This document shows, piece after piece, positions 45,666-57,769 of a stretch of DNA of 64,000 nt. This DNA is from Zoroaster sp. YZ-2022 (taxonomy: Eukaryota; Echinodermata; Asteroidea; Forcipulatida; Zoroasteridae), in NCBI GenBank assembly GCA_029582265.1, contig CM055822.1:4647057-4711056 (forward strand). Direction: 5' to 3'. The notes beneath the pieces were generated by a model. That model saw only the letters and a list, made by a program, of their open reading frames with translations. It had not been told where the DNA came from and ran no database searches. The stretch's first letter is position 1; each line of letters opens with the position of its first letter. The position numbers and the translations under genes are program-made.

Positions 45666-46777
45666 AAAAATCAATAAAATTACTGATTTAGTCGGGGAAA
45701 AATATGTAGTTAATCATGAGTGTAAAGAGTGTGAAATATGTGACATTAGAGACGAGGATATGTTTGAGTTTGATATTTATTTGTACTGAAAACACGACAT
45801 TTTTGTAAAAAAAGAAACACACTTTTCTTGAAAATGTACGCGCAATCTATTATTTCCGCTACGTCCGCAATACTCAATCGACTGGGCGGGGCATATAAAA
45901 CAGTCCGGCCGGTGGAACGGTATGTCGCCGTCAATCGGCAGAAACAGATTTACTCAGAAAGAAATTGTATTTTTATGAAAATACGAGTGTGAAATATGTG
46001 ATATTACTGATGAACTCGTGCCAACTCGTACTCCAACCAACTCGTACTTCAACCAACATAGTCATAAAGGGTAGGTATCTTGAATTTAATTGTTAAGAGG
46101 ATTTCCTGTATTTATCTTCGTGTTTTTATACAAGAAAAGCCATTTTTTAAGCGTTGGGTTGGCTGGTAACGTTAATGTAGTTGCAATTGCATTGTGCCTG
46201 ACGTTCTTAACGTTAGTTATGTGAACATACATTGTACTTTGAACAGTAAACAACTCACCACTTTTTTAACAAAATATGAACAGATGTCACTAAAATGTAT
46301 TTAGAATGTAAATAAGGATAGGAAAATTCAGTTGTTAAGGTTATGGCAATTTTTCAGTTGAAATTTTATGCCATATTTTGTAATTTATGTTTTCTCCAAA
46401 AATCTTCAGTTTGTGCACAAATTAACGTCAAGTAGTGATTGTTTACTGCACTTTCCCTTAATTTTTTACCCTTCTTAGATACAAATCAACTTACACAGAC
46501 AATTATTTCACAGGAAAAATGCACAATATTCATGACACAATACTTCATGTACTTGTATAAGTTGTTAATGTTAGTCCTGCTCCCTGGGGAGGCCTCTCTC
46601 ACATGAAACTATGAGACTCAGCAATTTCCTTAAATACCTTTCTCTTTTGATGTGAGTTTCATGCAAGAACATTTCTTCAATTTATTACACATTGTCAAGA
46701 ATAACTGTGTGCAATTTTGACAACAACCAATGCCCTTTTCAATTTTAATGGTCCAGCTACTCCAAAATTATACACTA
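45666..46777. other. no recognised gene
   Basis: A TATA-like CATATAAAAC lies at about 45892 next to a short GC-rich stretch, which could be a promoter, but no linked coding exon was identified. Confidence 0.4.
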
Positions 46778-47010
46778 TTTTCCCCATTCATATAAATTAG
46801 AACTTCTCTGAATTTTCAAATACTTTATTCTTGGTCCATGTACTTGTAAAACCATCCTACTATTTTGTACAGCATGTTCACTGTGATGTATTATTTTCCT
46901 CATTCACATAAATTAGAACTTCTCTGAAATTTTAAATACTTTATTTTTGGTCCATGTACTTATATAAAACTTTCCTATTATTTTTTACAGCATGTTGACT
47001 CTGATGTATC
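46778..47010. repeat. tandem duplication of about 120 bp
   Basis: CATATAAATTAGAACTTCTC through TACAGCATGTTCACTGTGAT is repeated directly after itself (about 46788-46890 and 46908-47008) with small differences. Both end in an acceptor-like TTTACAG or TGTACAG. Confidence 0.85.
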
Positions 47011-47011
47011 A

Positions 47012-47143
47012 TGGCTCAGACTAAGTTCCAGCCTACAGCACCCCGACACGGCGTTGACACCACATCCAAATGCAGTATCGTAACTGTTCAAGTCAATCTT
47101 CAGTTTGTAGGCTACACGATGGTATGGTTTAACGTCTTACGTT
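47012..47143 (+). other. possible short exon or orphan ORF
   Basis: ATG-initiated frame MAQTKFQPTAPRHGVDTTSK... follows a pyrimidine-rich TTTTTTACAG. About 44 codons, no family recognised. Confidence 0.2.
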
Positions 47144-48189
47144 AACAGATCATTTGAGAATCCGTGCACAATTAATGGAAGTGGTCTTCATTACTTGGTT
47201 TCGTTTGAAGGTATGTAAACTTTCACATTTTTTATAGATGTATGTTCGTTTTAGTATAATTTTATAGATATTGATTACATAAAACCATGGTTAACGTTAA
47301 AACCTTAGTGTGGCAATGGTATCACATGTGCCGCGCCTGAAGTGAAACAGGTCAACTCGTATGCGTGCTCGTACTTTTACCAATTCACACTTATTTGGTC
47401 AACTCAACCCGGAAAAATATTTATTACTGAATATTTACTGGCATGCGTACGGATTGACATCCGGTGGAGTACGCGTTGGTAAAAGTACAAGTTAATTTAG
47501 CTACACTATAGTGTCTGTAGTTGCTCATAATAATAGTAGTACTTATGTCCTGTGTGGTGATGGCTGCATTGCAGTTTACTTTATACTAGCACTTAATTTT
47601 CTCACTAAAGTAGACCAGAAACAAATATCAGCACCTTTATTGAGATAATGAAACGGTCACATCATGGAGGAAGGAAGATGTCACATGTAGTTCTATTCAA
47701 TTGTAAAACCTAACTTAAAGGCATTGTTCTGAAGGGATCATTTTTCTGAAGTTACATCAATCCATCAATCCATCAATCCATCATCCTGATAATAACATAT
47801 AAGGGCATTCTAAGTTATGTGTGTTTTGTTAGCATGACCCATTATTCTTCGTCCCTCTTTGAAAACATTTAATATTGTTTTTACATGATTCGTTTATATT
47901 TCAGATCAACGATATCCATTTGTGCTACTGCTACAAGGTGTGTTAGAGTCTGTGTAACTTTGTGATCCAATGGCCAGTATTTGAAGTTTATCCATTCATC
48001 AAAGGAGTTAACGTATTATTCAAATTATTTTATATGGACTTATCCTATCTGTGGCAGTCTTGACCCTCAAGGGAATTGTTTTTTTAGGACCTCAAGACAC
48101 ATCTAGGTCTTTCTAGGAATTTCTTTAACATGTGAGAACAAAAATAGTACTGAGGAATTCTTATTATTTTTTGACTGGACGCAAACATC
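47144..48189. other. no recognised gene
   Basis: AT-rich. A CCATCAATC triplication lies near 47762. A short acceptor/donor-bounded stretch near 47905-47938 is too small to judge. Confidence 0.5.
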
Positions 48190-48720
48190 CTCACAAATAT
48201 AATTATTAAGCAATATCTGTTGGTGATCTAGTAAAATGTATATTGCCGACAGTGAATCACTGGCAGTTGGGCCATATAAACATAGTAAACATACCCCCAA
48301 TCTTCATTGCGTGGGTGTGTCAGCCTTGGAATACCTTTGCCAGATCACCCAATTAAAGTTCCTATTTATTTGTATGCTCGCATTGGGATAGTACTGACCA
48401 TCAATCCCATAAACACAATTGGTTAAACAGACAGTATCGTCACGATCAGAGCATACTTTCTACAAACGGGCCATGGAATTGGTGTCCTAGTTTAAGACGA
48501 ACATAGTGACTAAACATTACTGGCTCATTTATGCAGCAGCAACGCAAATATGACCTTATCATGTGAGTATTATTTTCAGTCACTGAGTTAAACTAGAACT
48601 TGAACTCTAATTCCATGCCCTGTTGATCGTGAAGATATTGCCACCTTTAAACAATAACTTTAACATTACTATTTATGAAAATGTATTTTCAACAGTTAAT
48701 GACACATAAATACATGTAAC
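48190..48720. repeat. uninterrupted inverted copy of the 42-kb segment
   Basis: Reverse complement of 42060-42925 without the SINE. Positioned just before the R1-related array as the other is beside R1 copy 2. Confidence 0.65.
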
Positions 48721-48984
48721 AATCCAAAGATCATATTTCAGTATTGTTTGTTTCTTTTTATTTTACAGTTATCCTTCAAATTACATTGTGCTGTCTCTTC
48801 CCTATAAGTATTCTTTTAAAAAACTGAACCAAACATTTAAATATTATAACACTTGATCGAATTTGTCATTGTATTGTGCAAGACCTGCACACACCACCTC
48901 GGGGCCAAAAATGTGTAATGATAAAGCTGTGATGATACAGTATTTAATTCCACCACAACGTATAATTAGCGTAACAGCTCTGTA

Positions 48985-49384
48985 TTCGTCCAAAGGACAA
49001 ACACCTAATGTCGTACAGATCGTTAATTGTCAAAAAATATTTAGGAAAGATGACCCCAATTTGACCTTACTTCCTGTCCAAACCGGAAGTCAAAGTTTAA
49101 TGTTTAACAAAATCATATCTCAACAACCACAAGAGGTAAAATTGACATTTATTGTACCATTGTATAGATTGTTAATTGTCGAAAAATATTTACACAAAGG
49201 TGACCCCAATTTGACCTTACTTCCTGTCCAAACCGGAAGTCAAATTTTAATATTAAAAAAAAATCATATCTCAACAACCACAACAGGTAAATTCACAATT
49301 TTTGCACCATTGTACAGATTGTTAATTGTCAAAATATTTACAAAACATTCTGACGTCATCATCACTACCCTGACAAAATCCTAA
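48985..49384 (+). repeat. R1-associated tandem array, first block
   Basis: Two to three units of the roughly 145-base repeat (CATATCTCAACAACCAC at 49124 and 49265), each with ACTTCCTGTCCAAACCGGAAGT. Confidence 0.8.
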
Positions 49385-50760
49385 CACCTATGTGTTTGTC
49401 ATATGACAAACACTTAAGTCTTTTCTTCTCCTTCTTCTTCTTCTTCTCCCCATCGATTGTCTACAAAAAAACACATACTTGCAAATTTCACATGAACTTG
49501 AAACTTGGCATATACTTAGAACTTAAAACGTAGATGAAACAAAATTTGTGACGTCATGATTATGTCATCAGATATCGAATTACGATAAATCAAAGTTTAA
49601 TATTTAAAAAATCATATCTCAACAACCACATGAGTAAATTCAAAATTTTTTGTACCATTGTACAGATCGTTAATTGTCAAAAATATTTACAAAAAGGTGA
49701 CATTTGGCCTTACTTCCTGTCCAAACTGGAAGTGAAATTTTAAATATTTAAAAATCATATCTCAACAACCACAAGAGGGAAAATTCACAATTTTGCACCA
49801 TTCTACAGATCGTTAATTGTCAAAAATATTTACAAAAGGTGATCCCACTTGACCTTACTTCCTGTCCACACTGGAAGTCAAAGTTTAATATTTAAAAAAA
49901 ATCATATCTCAACAACCACAAGTGGTAAATTGACATTTTGCACCATTGTACAGATCGTTAATTGTCGAAAAATATTTAAAAGGTGACCCCAATTTGACCC
50001 TTCCTGTCCAAAACACCGGAAGTCAAAATTTAATATTTAAAAAATCATATCTCAACAACCACAGAGGTAAATTGAAATTTTTTGTACCATTGTACAGATC
50101 GTTAATTGTCAAAAAATATTTACAAAAAGATGACCCCAATTTGACCTTACTTCCTGTCCAAACCGGAAGTCAAAATTTAATATTAAAAAAAATCATATCT
50201 CAACAACCACAAGAGGTAAATTCACAATTTTTGTACCATTGCACAGATCGTTAATTGTAAAAAAATATTTACAAAAAGATGACCCCAATTTGACCTTACT
50301 TCCTGTCCAAACCGGAAGTTAAATTTTAATATTTACAAAAATCCTATCTCAACAACCACAAGAGGTAAATTGAAATTTTTTGCACCATTGTATAGATTGT
50401 TAATTGTCGAAACATGTTTACACAAAGATGACCCAATTTGACCTTACTTCCTGTCCAAACCGGAAGTCAAAGTTTAATATTTAAAAAAATCATATCTCAA
50501 CAACCACAAGAGGTAAATTCACAGTTTTTGCACCATTGTACAGATTGTTAATTGTCAAAAGTATTTACAAAAACATGACCCCAATTTGACCTTTACTTGC
50601 TGTCCAAACCGGAAGTCAAAGTTTAATATTAAAATAATTTCTAAATTCAGTATTGTATTGTATTCAAATAAACTTCTCGCGAGAACTTCAACAGACGTTA
50701 ACATTTGACTTTCTCCAACACTTCGAATTGATGACGTCATCATTTTAACTTCAACCGAAC
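49385..50760 (+). repeat. R1 copy 4 with tandem array of about seven 145-bp units
   Basis: Begins with hairpin GTGTTTGTCATATGACAAACAC (49392-49413), pyrimidine tract and the common R1 block, then units with CATATCTCAACAACCAC at 49613, 49756, 49903, 50046, 50194, 50343 (one change) and 50491: spacing 143 to 149. Most units carry CTTCCTGTCCAAACCGGAAG, an inverted pair of ETS-like GGAA cores. Frames at 48863-49384 and 49946-50254 are by-products of the array. Confidence 0.85.
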
Positions 50761-50975
50761 ACCTAGTTTTTGTTGTGACAAAAACTTATATCTAGTTTTT
50801 CTTCTTCTTTTCCGGATCGATTGTCTACAAAAAATACATACTTGCAAACTTCACATGAACTTCAAACTTGGCATATACTTAGAACGTAACACGAAGATGA
50901 AACACGAGTTGTGACGTCATGATTACGTCATCAGATATCGAATTTCGATAAATCATTCGTTAATATCTAAAACGT
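50757..50975 (+). repeat. R1 dispersed repeat, copy 5
   Basis: Hairpin AGTTTTTGT-tgtg-ACAAAAACT (50765-50786), pyrimidine tract, GATTGTCTACAAAAAATACA and TTGTGACGTCATGATTACG. It directly follows the array of copy 4. Confidence 0.75.
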
Positions 50976-51989
50976 TTGAGTTACGTTGCAATCGTTAGAA
51001 ATCAAAGATCTACACGGCTGTTTCAACGCTTTAAAAAATGCGCCCTCTGTTGGTGAATCTAACTCAGCTCTGGTCGTGCTCATTATGTTTGCATGTTTAA
51101 GGAATTGAGCGTTTACGCTTCGGACTCGGCTATCGTGACCCCTGAAAAAAATTGTGTTTCTGATCAATTCGTTTCGCATAATGTATTATGTGATTGACTA
51201 AAATCCTTTTTAGGTTCTTTTTTATGTCAGCATAATCTATTTATTCTGAAAAAGGTCACTTAATAGCTCTTTTCGAGGTCGTTGAATCGATTAACTGCCA
51301 CATGTTTCAACAGTTGGGTGCATGCAGACCTGCGGAGAAAACCTTCCACAAAGCGAGTTTTTCACTATTTTCTGAATTTTTCCTATCACCAGTGGATGTT
51401 TCATCGTTGAAAACAGACATTATTATGCACACTTAATTGGAGGTAAGTCTGGGCAATGACAAATTTACGAGAATCTTTGATATAAAAATAAGCATTTTAA
51501 CCGGCTTCAGACATGTCAGATGTGTTGTAACGCGTTGGTTGACGTGGGTTTTTCCTCCATGACTCTTTTGAAATACTTAGTGGTAAATAGTCTGTAACGT
51601 TAGGAGAGTGAAGCCTAGGCATGGGTACAATTATTAGTTGAATTTAAAAAATGATGCTAACGTTAGATGTGTTATCAATAGGATGTAATCAGTGTAATAT
51701 CTAATGTTAGCTCTGTGAAATTAAATAATTGATTAATTTAAACAAACAAATAGTCTGAACAGTGAACAACAATGTTTAAGGGCTGAAAACATTAATAACA
51801 TTAGTACAGCTGGACATGTCTACCAATGTCATGCATGTATAATACATGCAGGTACTTTATAAATTATGTATGTCGCAATATTCTCCGACAAGTCTGAGTT
51901 TATTAGCAAGGTACATTTTAAATAATTTTGGTTGACACTAATATTATTTACAACGACAATCATAACATTTAGGAAAACTTGTACATGCA
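50976..51989. other. no recognised gene
   Basis: Nothing recognised; AT-rich. Confidence 0.5.
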
Positions 51990-52680
51990 GCTTTGCATGG
52001 TGAAGAAGATAAGTAAGACTAATTGCAGTGACACCCTAGTGTAGTAATTAGTTCTGAAAAGAACTGCAACTTGATTGATCGTATCTCAACCTTCGTTAAG
52101 AGAAAGGTTCAATCGTTTGGAGAACCACTGTGTTTTCTACTGTCGCTATCGTCGTATCTCAACCTTCGTTAATGGTTCAGGGAGAACCACGGGGACTTCA
52201 CGGGTTAATATGGTTCAGGGAGAACCATAGGGACTTCACGGGTTATTCTCAACGTTTCGATTAGCCTGCTCTAATCTTCTTCAGGAGAATGAAGAGGTTT
52301 GCCGATGCAACTCCTTAAGTAGTATTTGCTGGGATTATGTGTAGAATGGGAAGTGTTCCGATTGGTGCTACTGTTGTGTGATGTGTTGTGATTGGTTGCC
52401 ACCGTGGCAACACATCACAACACATCACAACAAATCACATCACAACATCACAACAAAACTTAGCGACAGTAGAGAAAACGAGTTGCCCGAAATTGGTTCT
52501 CCCTTGAACCTTTCTCACTTAACGAAGGTTGAGATACGAGTTGTGCGATACGGTTCTTTTCAGAACCTGTATCTCAGCTTCACGTTAGTTGAGATAAACA
52601 CATGGTGTTACCGCAAACCGAAACGATATCGATATTCCACCATGCAAAGCCTCAAAACTTATAGTCTTACTTAATCATGA
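51990..52680 (-). mobile_element. Penelope-like element terminus pair in inverted arrangement
   Basis: 52080-52400 matches the 34480-34790 terminus in reverse orientation (hairpins, hammerhead-like core, GAAGAGGTTTGCCGATGCAA, AGTATTTGCTGGGATTATGT). 52445-52660 is the inverted terminal repeat. A CACATCACAA low-complexity stretch lies between. The outer edge resembles the 30.4-kb variant (AGTTCTGAAAAGAACTG). Confidence 0.78.
52254..52284 (-). ncRNA. hammerhead-ribozyme-like core (PLE at 52 kb)
   Basis: Minus strand CTGAAGA, arms GATTAG/CTAATC, GAAAC, as in the 2.4- and 34.5-kb copies. Confidence 0.5.
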
Positions 52681-52799
52681 AATTTAACGAATATCATTTA
52701 TGATACTTTTCAGAATTTGTGATCACATGAAATCATGAAATGGTTTTGAATACAACAAAATAAAACATGCTTATTTTGAGTTTAATTTTCTTTTCACAG

Positions 52800-52892
52800 C
52801 TGATCTTCCTGGATGGAACTCCCTCAATTCTGGTGTGGCGATGGTTTGATCACTGTATGGGAACATTGCAAACAGTAGGATTAGCTGCAAAG
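52800..52892 (+). other. possible orphan exon
   Basis: Strong acceptor (TTTTCTTTTCACAG) and donor (AAAGGTAAGA) bound 31 open codons, LIFLDGTPSILVWRWFDHCM and onward. No family recognised, and no linked exon was proven. Confidence 0.3.
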
Positions 52893-52985
52893 GTAAGAGT
52901 TATGTCATATTTGGAAACAGTCCGGCATTGGGTTAGAAATTAACAGACTTTACAGATATTTTTATTGTTTTAAGTAGCAAACTCT

Positions 52986-53328
52986 TTGTATGTGTAAAAC
53001 TGTACCATGAAATTGCTGTAAAGGAAGTTACAACAATGGTACAATGTAAATCTAAAAACCTATAAATCAATCATCCTGAGAAATGATTTGGTTTTTCATG
53101 TTAGAGAAGAGGAATCGTTGTCAAAACGGAAAAACATGTAACAATTTTTGTTTATATTTTTACAAGAATGTGTTAGTACCATATACCAATGTTGTACATT
53201 CCCTTATATTTTATATTGCATTTTTAGATACATGGACCCCAAAATGTAAGTAAATAGGCCCTGAACTATTTGACCAATGAAAGATTTTCTAGAGATTTGA
53301 TGTAACAATGAAAAACCACAAATAACAC
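52986..53328. repeat. segmental duplication, copy 1
   Basis: TGTACCATGAAATTGCTGTA through GATTTGATGTAACAATGAAA recurs at 54438-54768 with small indels. Confidence 0.85.
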
Positions 53329-54437
53329 ACGAGGTAGTGCATCCCATGTATACATACATGTACATATGTGTAAAACAATGTTTTTCTTATTTTGACAGAT
53401 CTTTATGCATGCCCTTATTCCTGGTATTGTGGTGGTGTGATGGCACTGCATGATGCTTAACAACTTTTGCAGAGGATCTTTCATTCCGTGAACTTCACGT
53501 CCTGCCATGTTGAATTCAGTATGTACCAGCTTGCCACCTTATGGCACCTCCAATAGACCAATTTCTACTTGATACATGTATGTAAATGTAGCTTTGGGCC
53601 GATGTTGATTCCAGAGAAACTTCAGTAAATTCAGTAAATCAGGAGTACAATGTCTGTGTTAAAACAGCATGGAGTCAAGGAGTTGAACAATTGTAATATC
53701 TTGAGTGTAGGAAAAACTGAACAATATCCGTACTATTGCGCGGGATTTCTGTGTAAAAAGAGGATGTGAATGATAAATCTGATGTCGCGTACATCTGCAA
53801 ACATTTGAACTAAACCTGTCCTAAATCAGTGCACTATGACGTTCAAGTTAATCATCATTGCCAAGGCCTGATTTGCATCTAGGGCTCTGCTCTCTTATTT
53901 TTCGTCCTTTTGGAGCTAAACACTGTTCATCAGTGCATCATTGTTATGATTCAAAATATTCTTGAAAATATTTTTCTGTGTACTCACCTAGGCCCAATAT
54001 CAGTGCTGCTTAGTTTATAGTTATACCCATGAACTTGTTTTGTGTGGGCTGGGTGAAACAACTTTGGTATCAAAAACGTAAGCACTTAATGTGATTAAAC
54101 TTGCATAGCCAGGTTAACTTATGATGTATTATTTGAAAATAAAAGGTTTTTATGCACTGTTCAGTACCTGAAAGTTATGTTTCGCATAAAGACTGCAGAC
54201 TAGACTGAGGTAAACAAAGACAGATATGACATGTGAATATAAAGATTATACTCATCTCTACCAAACATCTCAAAATTAACATGTGACAATGTTGCCAGAG
54301 AAAATATTATAGGGCTGTGATTCCTTTTTAAAATTACTATTTTTGTGATAGTAAAAACAAAACAACTGGAAGTTAGGAAAGAAAATTGAAATAAATATAA
54401 GAAGATGTGAATCTAAAGTACTCCCATGACTTATTTA
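53329..54437. other. no recognised gene
   Basis: AT-rich unique sequence, nothing recognised. Confidence 0.5.
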
Positions 54438-54768
54438 TTGTATGTGTAAACTGTACCATGAAATTGCTGTAAAGGGAAGTTACAACAATGGTAAATCTAA
54501 AACCTATAAATCAGTCATCCTGAGAAATGATTTGGTTTTCATGTTAGAAAAGAGGAATCGTTGTCAAAAACGGGGAAAAAAACATGTAACAGTTTTGTTT
54601 ATATTTTTTACAAGGATGCGTGTTAGTACCAAATACCAATGTTGTACATTCCCTTTATTTTTATATTGCATTTTTAGATACATGGACCCCAAAATGTAAG
54701 TAAATAGGCCCTGAACTACTTGACCAATGAAAGATTTTCTAGAGATTTGATGTAACAATGAAAAACTG
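54438..54768. repeat. segmental duplication, copy 2
   Basis: Second copy of 52986-53328, same orientation, about 1.45 kb away. Confidence 0.85.
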
Positions 54769-55286
54769 TTCATTAACGTGAATGTATTGTATGTAAAATA
54801 CATGTACTCAACGTGTGTGTATTGTATGTACTGTGTATTGTGATTATTACTGTGCTCAATATTCGCGCGATTTGTATGTATGTGTCCATGTACGGTACAT
54901 ACGTACACGCGCACTATAATACGACTATGCACACACATGATGCAGACTAGTCGCGCACTGTGTACATTCACGTAAGCACACGACCCGTATTTTAGGACTG
55001 AAAAAGTCGTTTATATTGAAAATTTCTATCATTGCCTACGAATCAAACAAGCTAAAAGATGTGAAATGTGTAGTTTTCTAAATGAATGCGTCTTCATTTT
55101 CCAATTAAAAATTTCAATCTATAAAAAGAAAACATTAAGGTTTAGTATAATTTGTTATTATTTTTGCTATAGCAGTACTGGCATTTCAGTCCAAGAGAAG
55201 GGTATACCTTTCCCATCCATGTCAGTTAAACAACATTTATTTAATTTAAGCCCTTACTCCTATTTTCAATCTTAAATCTTTTTTAG

Positions 55287-55386
55287 AAAGAGGACAGAAA
55301 CATCTTGCAACTTCAGATATATGCAGAAGTGATGCTGAGTGTGATTTTTGACATAATGAAGTACCAGTCGTCAGTCAATGGAATTG
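55287..55386 (+). other. possible orphan exon
   Basis: Acceptor CTTTTTTAG and donor GTAATT bound an open stretch (KEDRNILQLQIYAEVMLSVI). No family recognised. Confidence 0.25.
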
Positions 55387-56159
55387 GTAATTTGGGCCCC
55401 CTTATACTTTTATTGCTTGTTTGCCCCTCCCCTTCCCTAGTTCTTGGATTCTATAGTGCTGCAATGATAGACCAAAGAATTTAAGAAAACAAATGTGTTT
55501 GTTCATCACCAGTGGCAGTGTGCCATCATCAAGAACTTGGGGGAGGGGGCAGACATTTTATTCCAAAATTACCGATTCCAATGACAACCCCTGAATGTCA
55601 CCCATTCTGAACTGTCACTAAATCGTACATACAGAGCGTACATTTATTATAAATGCAGATTGATTCTGTTTTCTTTTCAACAAAGGATCATGGTTGGGTT
55701 CATTTAGACTGAAGTCATTTCACTTGTTACATGTATAAGACCATGTACACTCATTTGTAGATTGGTTACAAGTAGGTTAAACAGGTCAACAACGTGGTTT
55801 CAATTGATTGTAGGGGTGTGGGAGTGTGTAACCACAAAAGTCAAGTCATGAAACCCAACAGACAGGTAAAATATAAGTATGTTCATTGTTTTATTAGCAA
55901 TTTACAAGCACCCATACAACTCTTTGATTATTTCAATGTCTAACAATTTATGTACAAAAATGGCATCTGATCTTTAGGTTGTAATTCTGTAATATGGATG
56001 CAGCTAGCTACAGACATTTTGCCAATCATGTAGTAATACACCTTGAAATGTAAAATCAATGTAGAATTTTTAAATTATTTGCAGTATAAGGTGAAAACAA
56101 AGACAGTTTATAAGCATGTCACAATAAGGAGATGCTTGATTACCTTTACTTCCTCCTGA
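55387..56159. other. no recognised gene
   Basis: Nothing recognised. Confidence 0.5.
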
Positions 56160-56215
56160 ACACCTAGTGTTTGTTCAAACAAACACTTAAGCTCTAGTTT
56201 ATAATTGTTTTTACA
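56160..56215 (+). repeat. R1 terminal hairpin fragment
   Basis: GAACACCT then hairpin AGTGTTTGT-tcaa-ACAAACACT (56166-56187) and CTTAAGCTCTAG, the same arrangement as the start of R1 copies 4 and 5; the rest of R1 is missing. Confidence 0.6.
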
Positions 56216-56929
56216 GAGTTTTATGGTGCTTAGACACTTGGAAAAATACGGGGGAAAATAAAATATAAAATAAGGTTACCCGAGACCCGTTTGGAAAAAG
56301 AAATAAAAATTAAAAATACAAATAAATTGAATACAATTTACACCAACAAAAAGGCACCTTTCTAACTCTATAGACAACTCGACAGTTAGGGGATAGGATT
56401 GCATTAAAATATCGATATTATTTCAGATATTATGTCTAAGACGAAGAACACTTCGAAACGTGCGTAAAATGCCGACATCCAAGTTCAGTGACTGATGTTA
56501 GCACTATTCATGAACATTTGCTCTTATCAACCTTGTCGTGGTTGTACGGTAACCCAAGAGTTTAACGAAATCCACAAGTAAATAAATGTTGTCTCTGAAT
56601 GTAAAAACTTCCAACAAAGCCAGACTGTGTAGACTTTCCGAGGAACCATGGATGTGCTAGACATTCTAGCCCCCTAGTATGGAATTCCATATATCTGCCA
56701 TTCTAAACGTCACCTGTCGCCCTTTAAAGATGGACTACAACGGAATAATGATAAGTGCTGTATTGCTGTTTTCGTTCGAGAAATGTGTAATGATTACTAA
56801 CATATTATTATTATTCAATAAAACTTGTTCCTTCATGCAACAAAAAACTCAATTTGATCGGCGTTCTACGACCCAGAAAAGCTCAGTTTCACCAAAAGCC
56901 CTCAACTCATGAATAATTCATACTTCGTA
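56216..56929. other. no recognised gene
   Basis: Nothing recognised; AT-rich. Confidence 0.5.
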
Positions 56930-56997
56930 GCACCCATGACGCTTTGTTACCCGCCCCACGCACAACAGTCGATCGTGTGTACTGTATGCATTACCGA

Positions 56998-57170
56998 CGG
57001 GTAGGTGGGGCTCGTCAGCCATGGGAGGCATTTCACCTAGGAGACGGTACTCTGATTCCAAACCCGGGCAGGTGGGGCTCGTTAACCATGGTAGGCAGTT
57101 CACCTAGGAGAAGGCACCTGATTTCAAACCCGGGCAGGTGGGGCCCGTTAGCCTCAATAGGCAGCCCACC
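56998..57170 (+). repeat. 66-bp tandem repeats in the LINE 5' region
   Basis: GGGCAGGTGGGGCTCGTTAA... repeats with a 66-base period (TGATTCCA at 57053, TGATTTCA at 57119), about two and a half units. Tandem 5' monomers often carry LINE promoters. Confidence 0.8.
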
Positions 57171-57769
57171 AAACGCGTTGGGAGTACACGTTAAAGCAGG
57201 ACCAACATCTCCGGCAACTCTCTGCACCTGGCATATGCTCCTGTCGTCTCGAGATTCTCCTGCCACAGGGTTCTACATCTGCCAGGCCAAGTCCTGTGGG
57301 ACTGCAGGTGCGCAACTGCTTTACCACAGTCAAAAGAAAGTCACGCGCAGGCTCCAGCCACATATCTCTCCTTCGTGATACATTTACCAAACAATGTATT
57401 TCACATTCCAGTCTCCTATTAAATTTTCTCTGATTTCCACATCTTCTAAAAAGTCCTGCGGCGATGGAGAAGCGGTGACGGGGACAGGCCACGGTGACGG
57501 CTGGGTGTTTCTAGTCGCAACTCTACACGTAGGCGGCTTAGGGGTGATGGTCGTTGTTGGATGACCGAGACAGCATTCTATTTCGGCAGCTCCCTGAGTG
57601 ACTAAGCAGCCCTTTCTAGGAGTGCACTGCTTACCCTGCATTGGGAAGGGCCTAGAAAAGGTGGCCTAAACATTGCCTGTCTCAAACTGCCCTGGCTGGG
57701 CAACCGCACTCAGCAGGGTCACCCTACATGCGGTCGAAATAATGAAAATATAAAGCTATACCATTTCGT

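Noticed and set aside
48863..50254. Frames of 173 and 102 codons
   Set aside because: Products of the 145-bp array; repeated peptide follows the DNA repeat.
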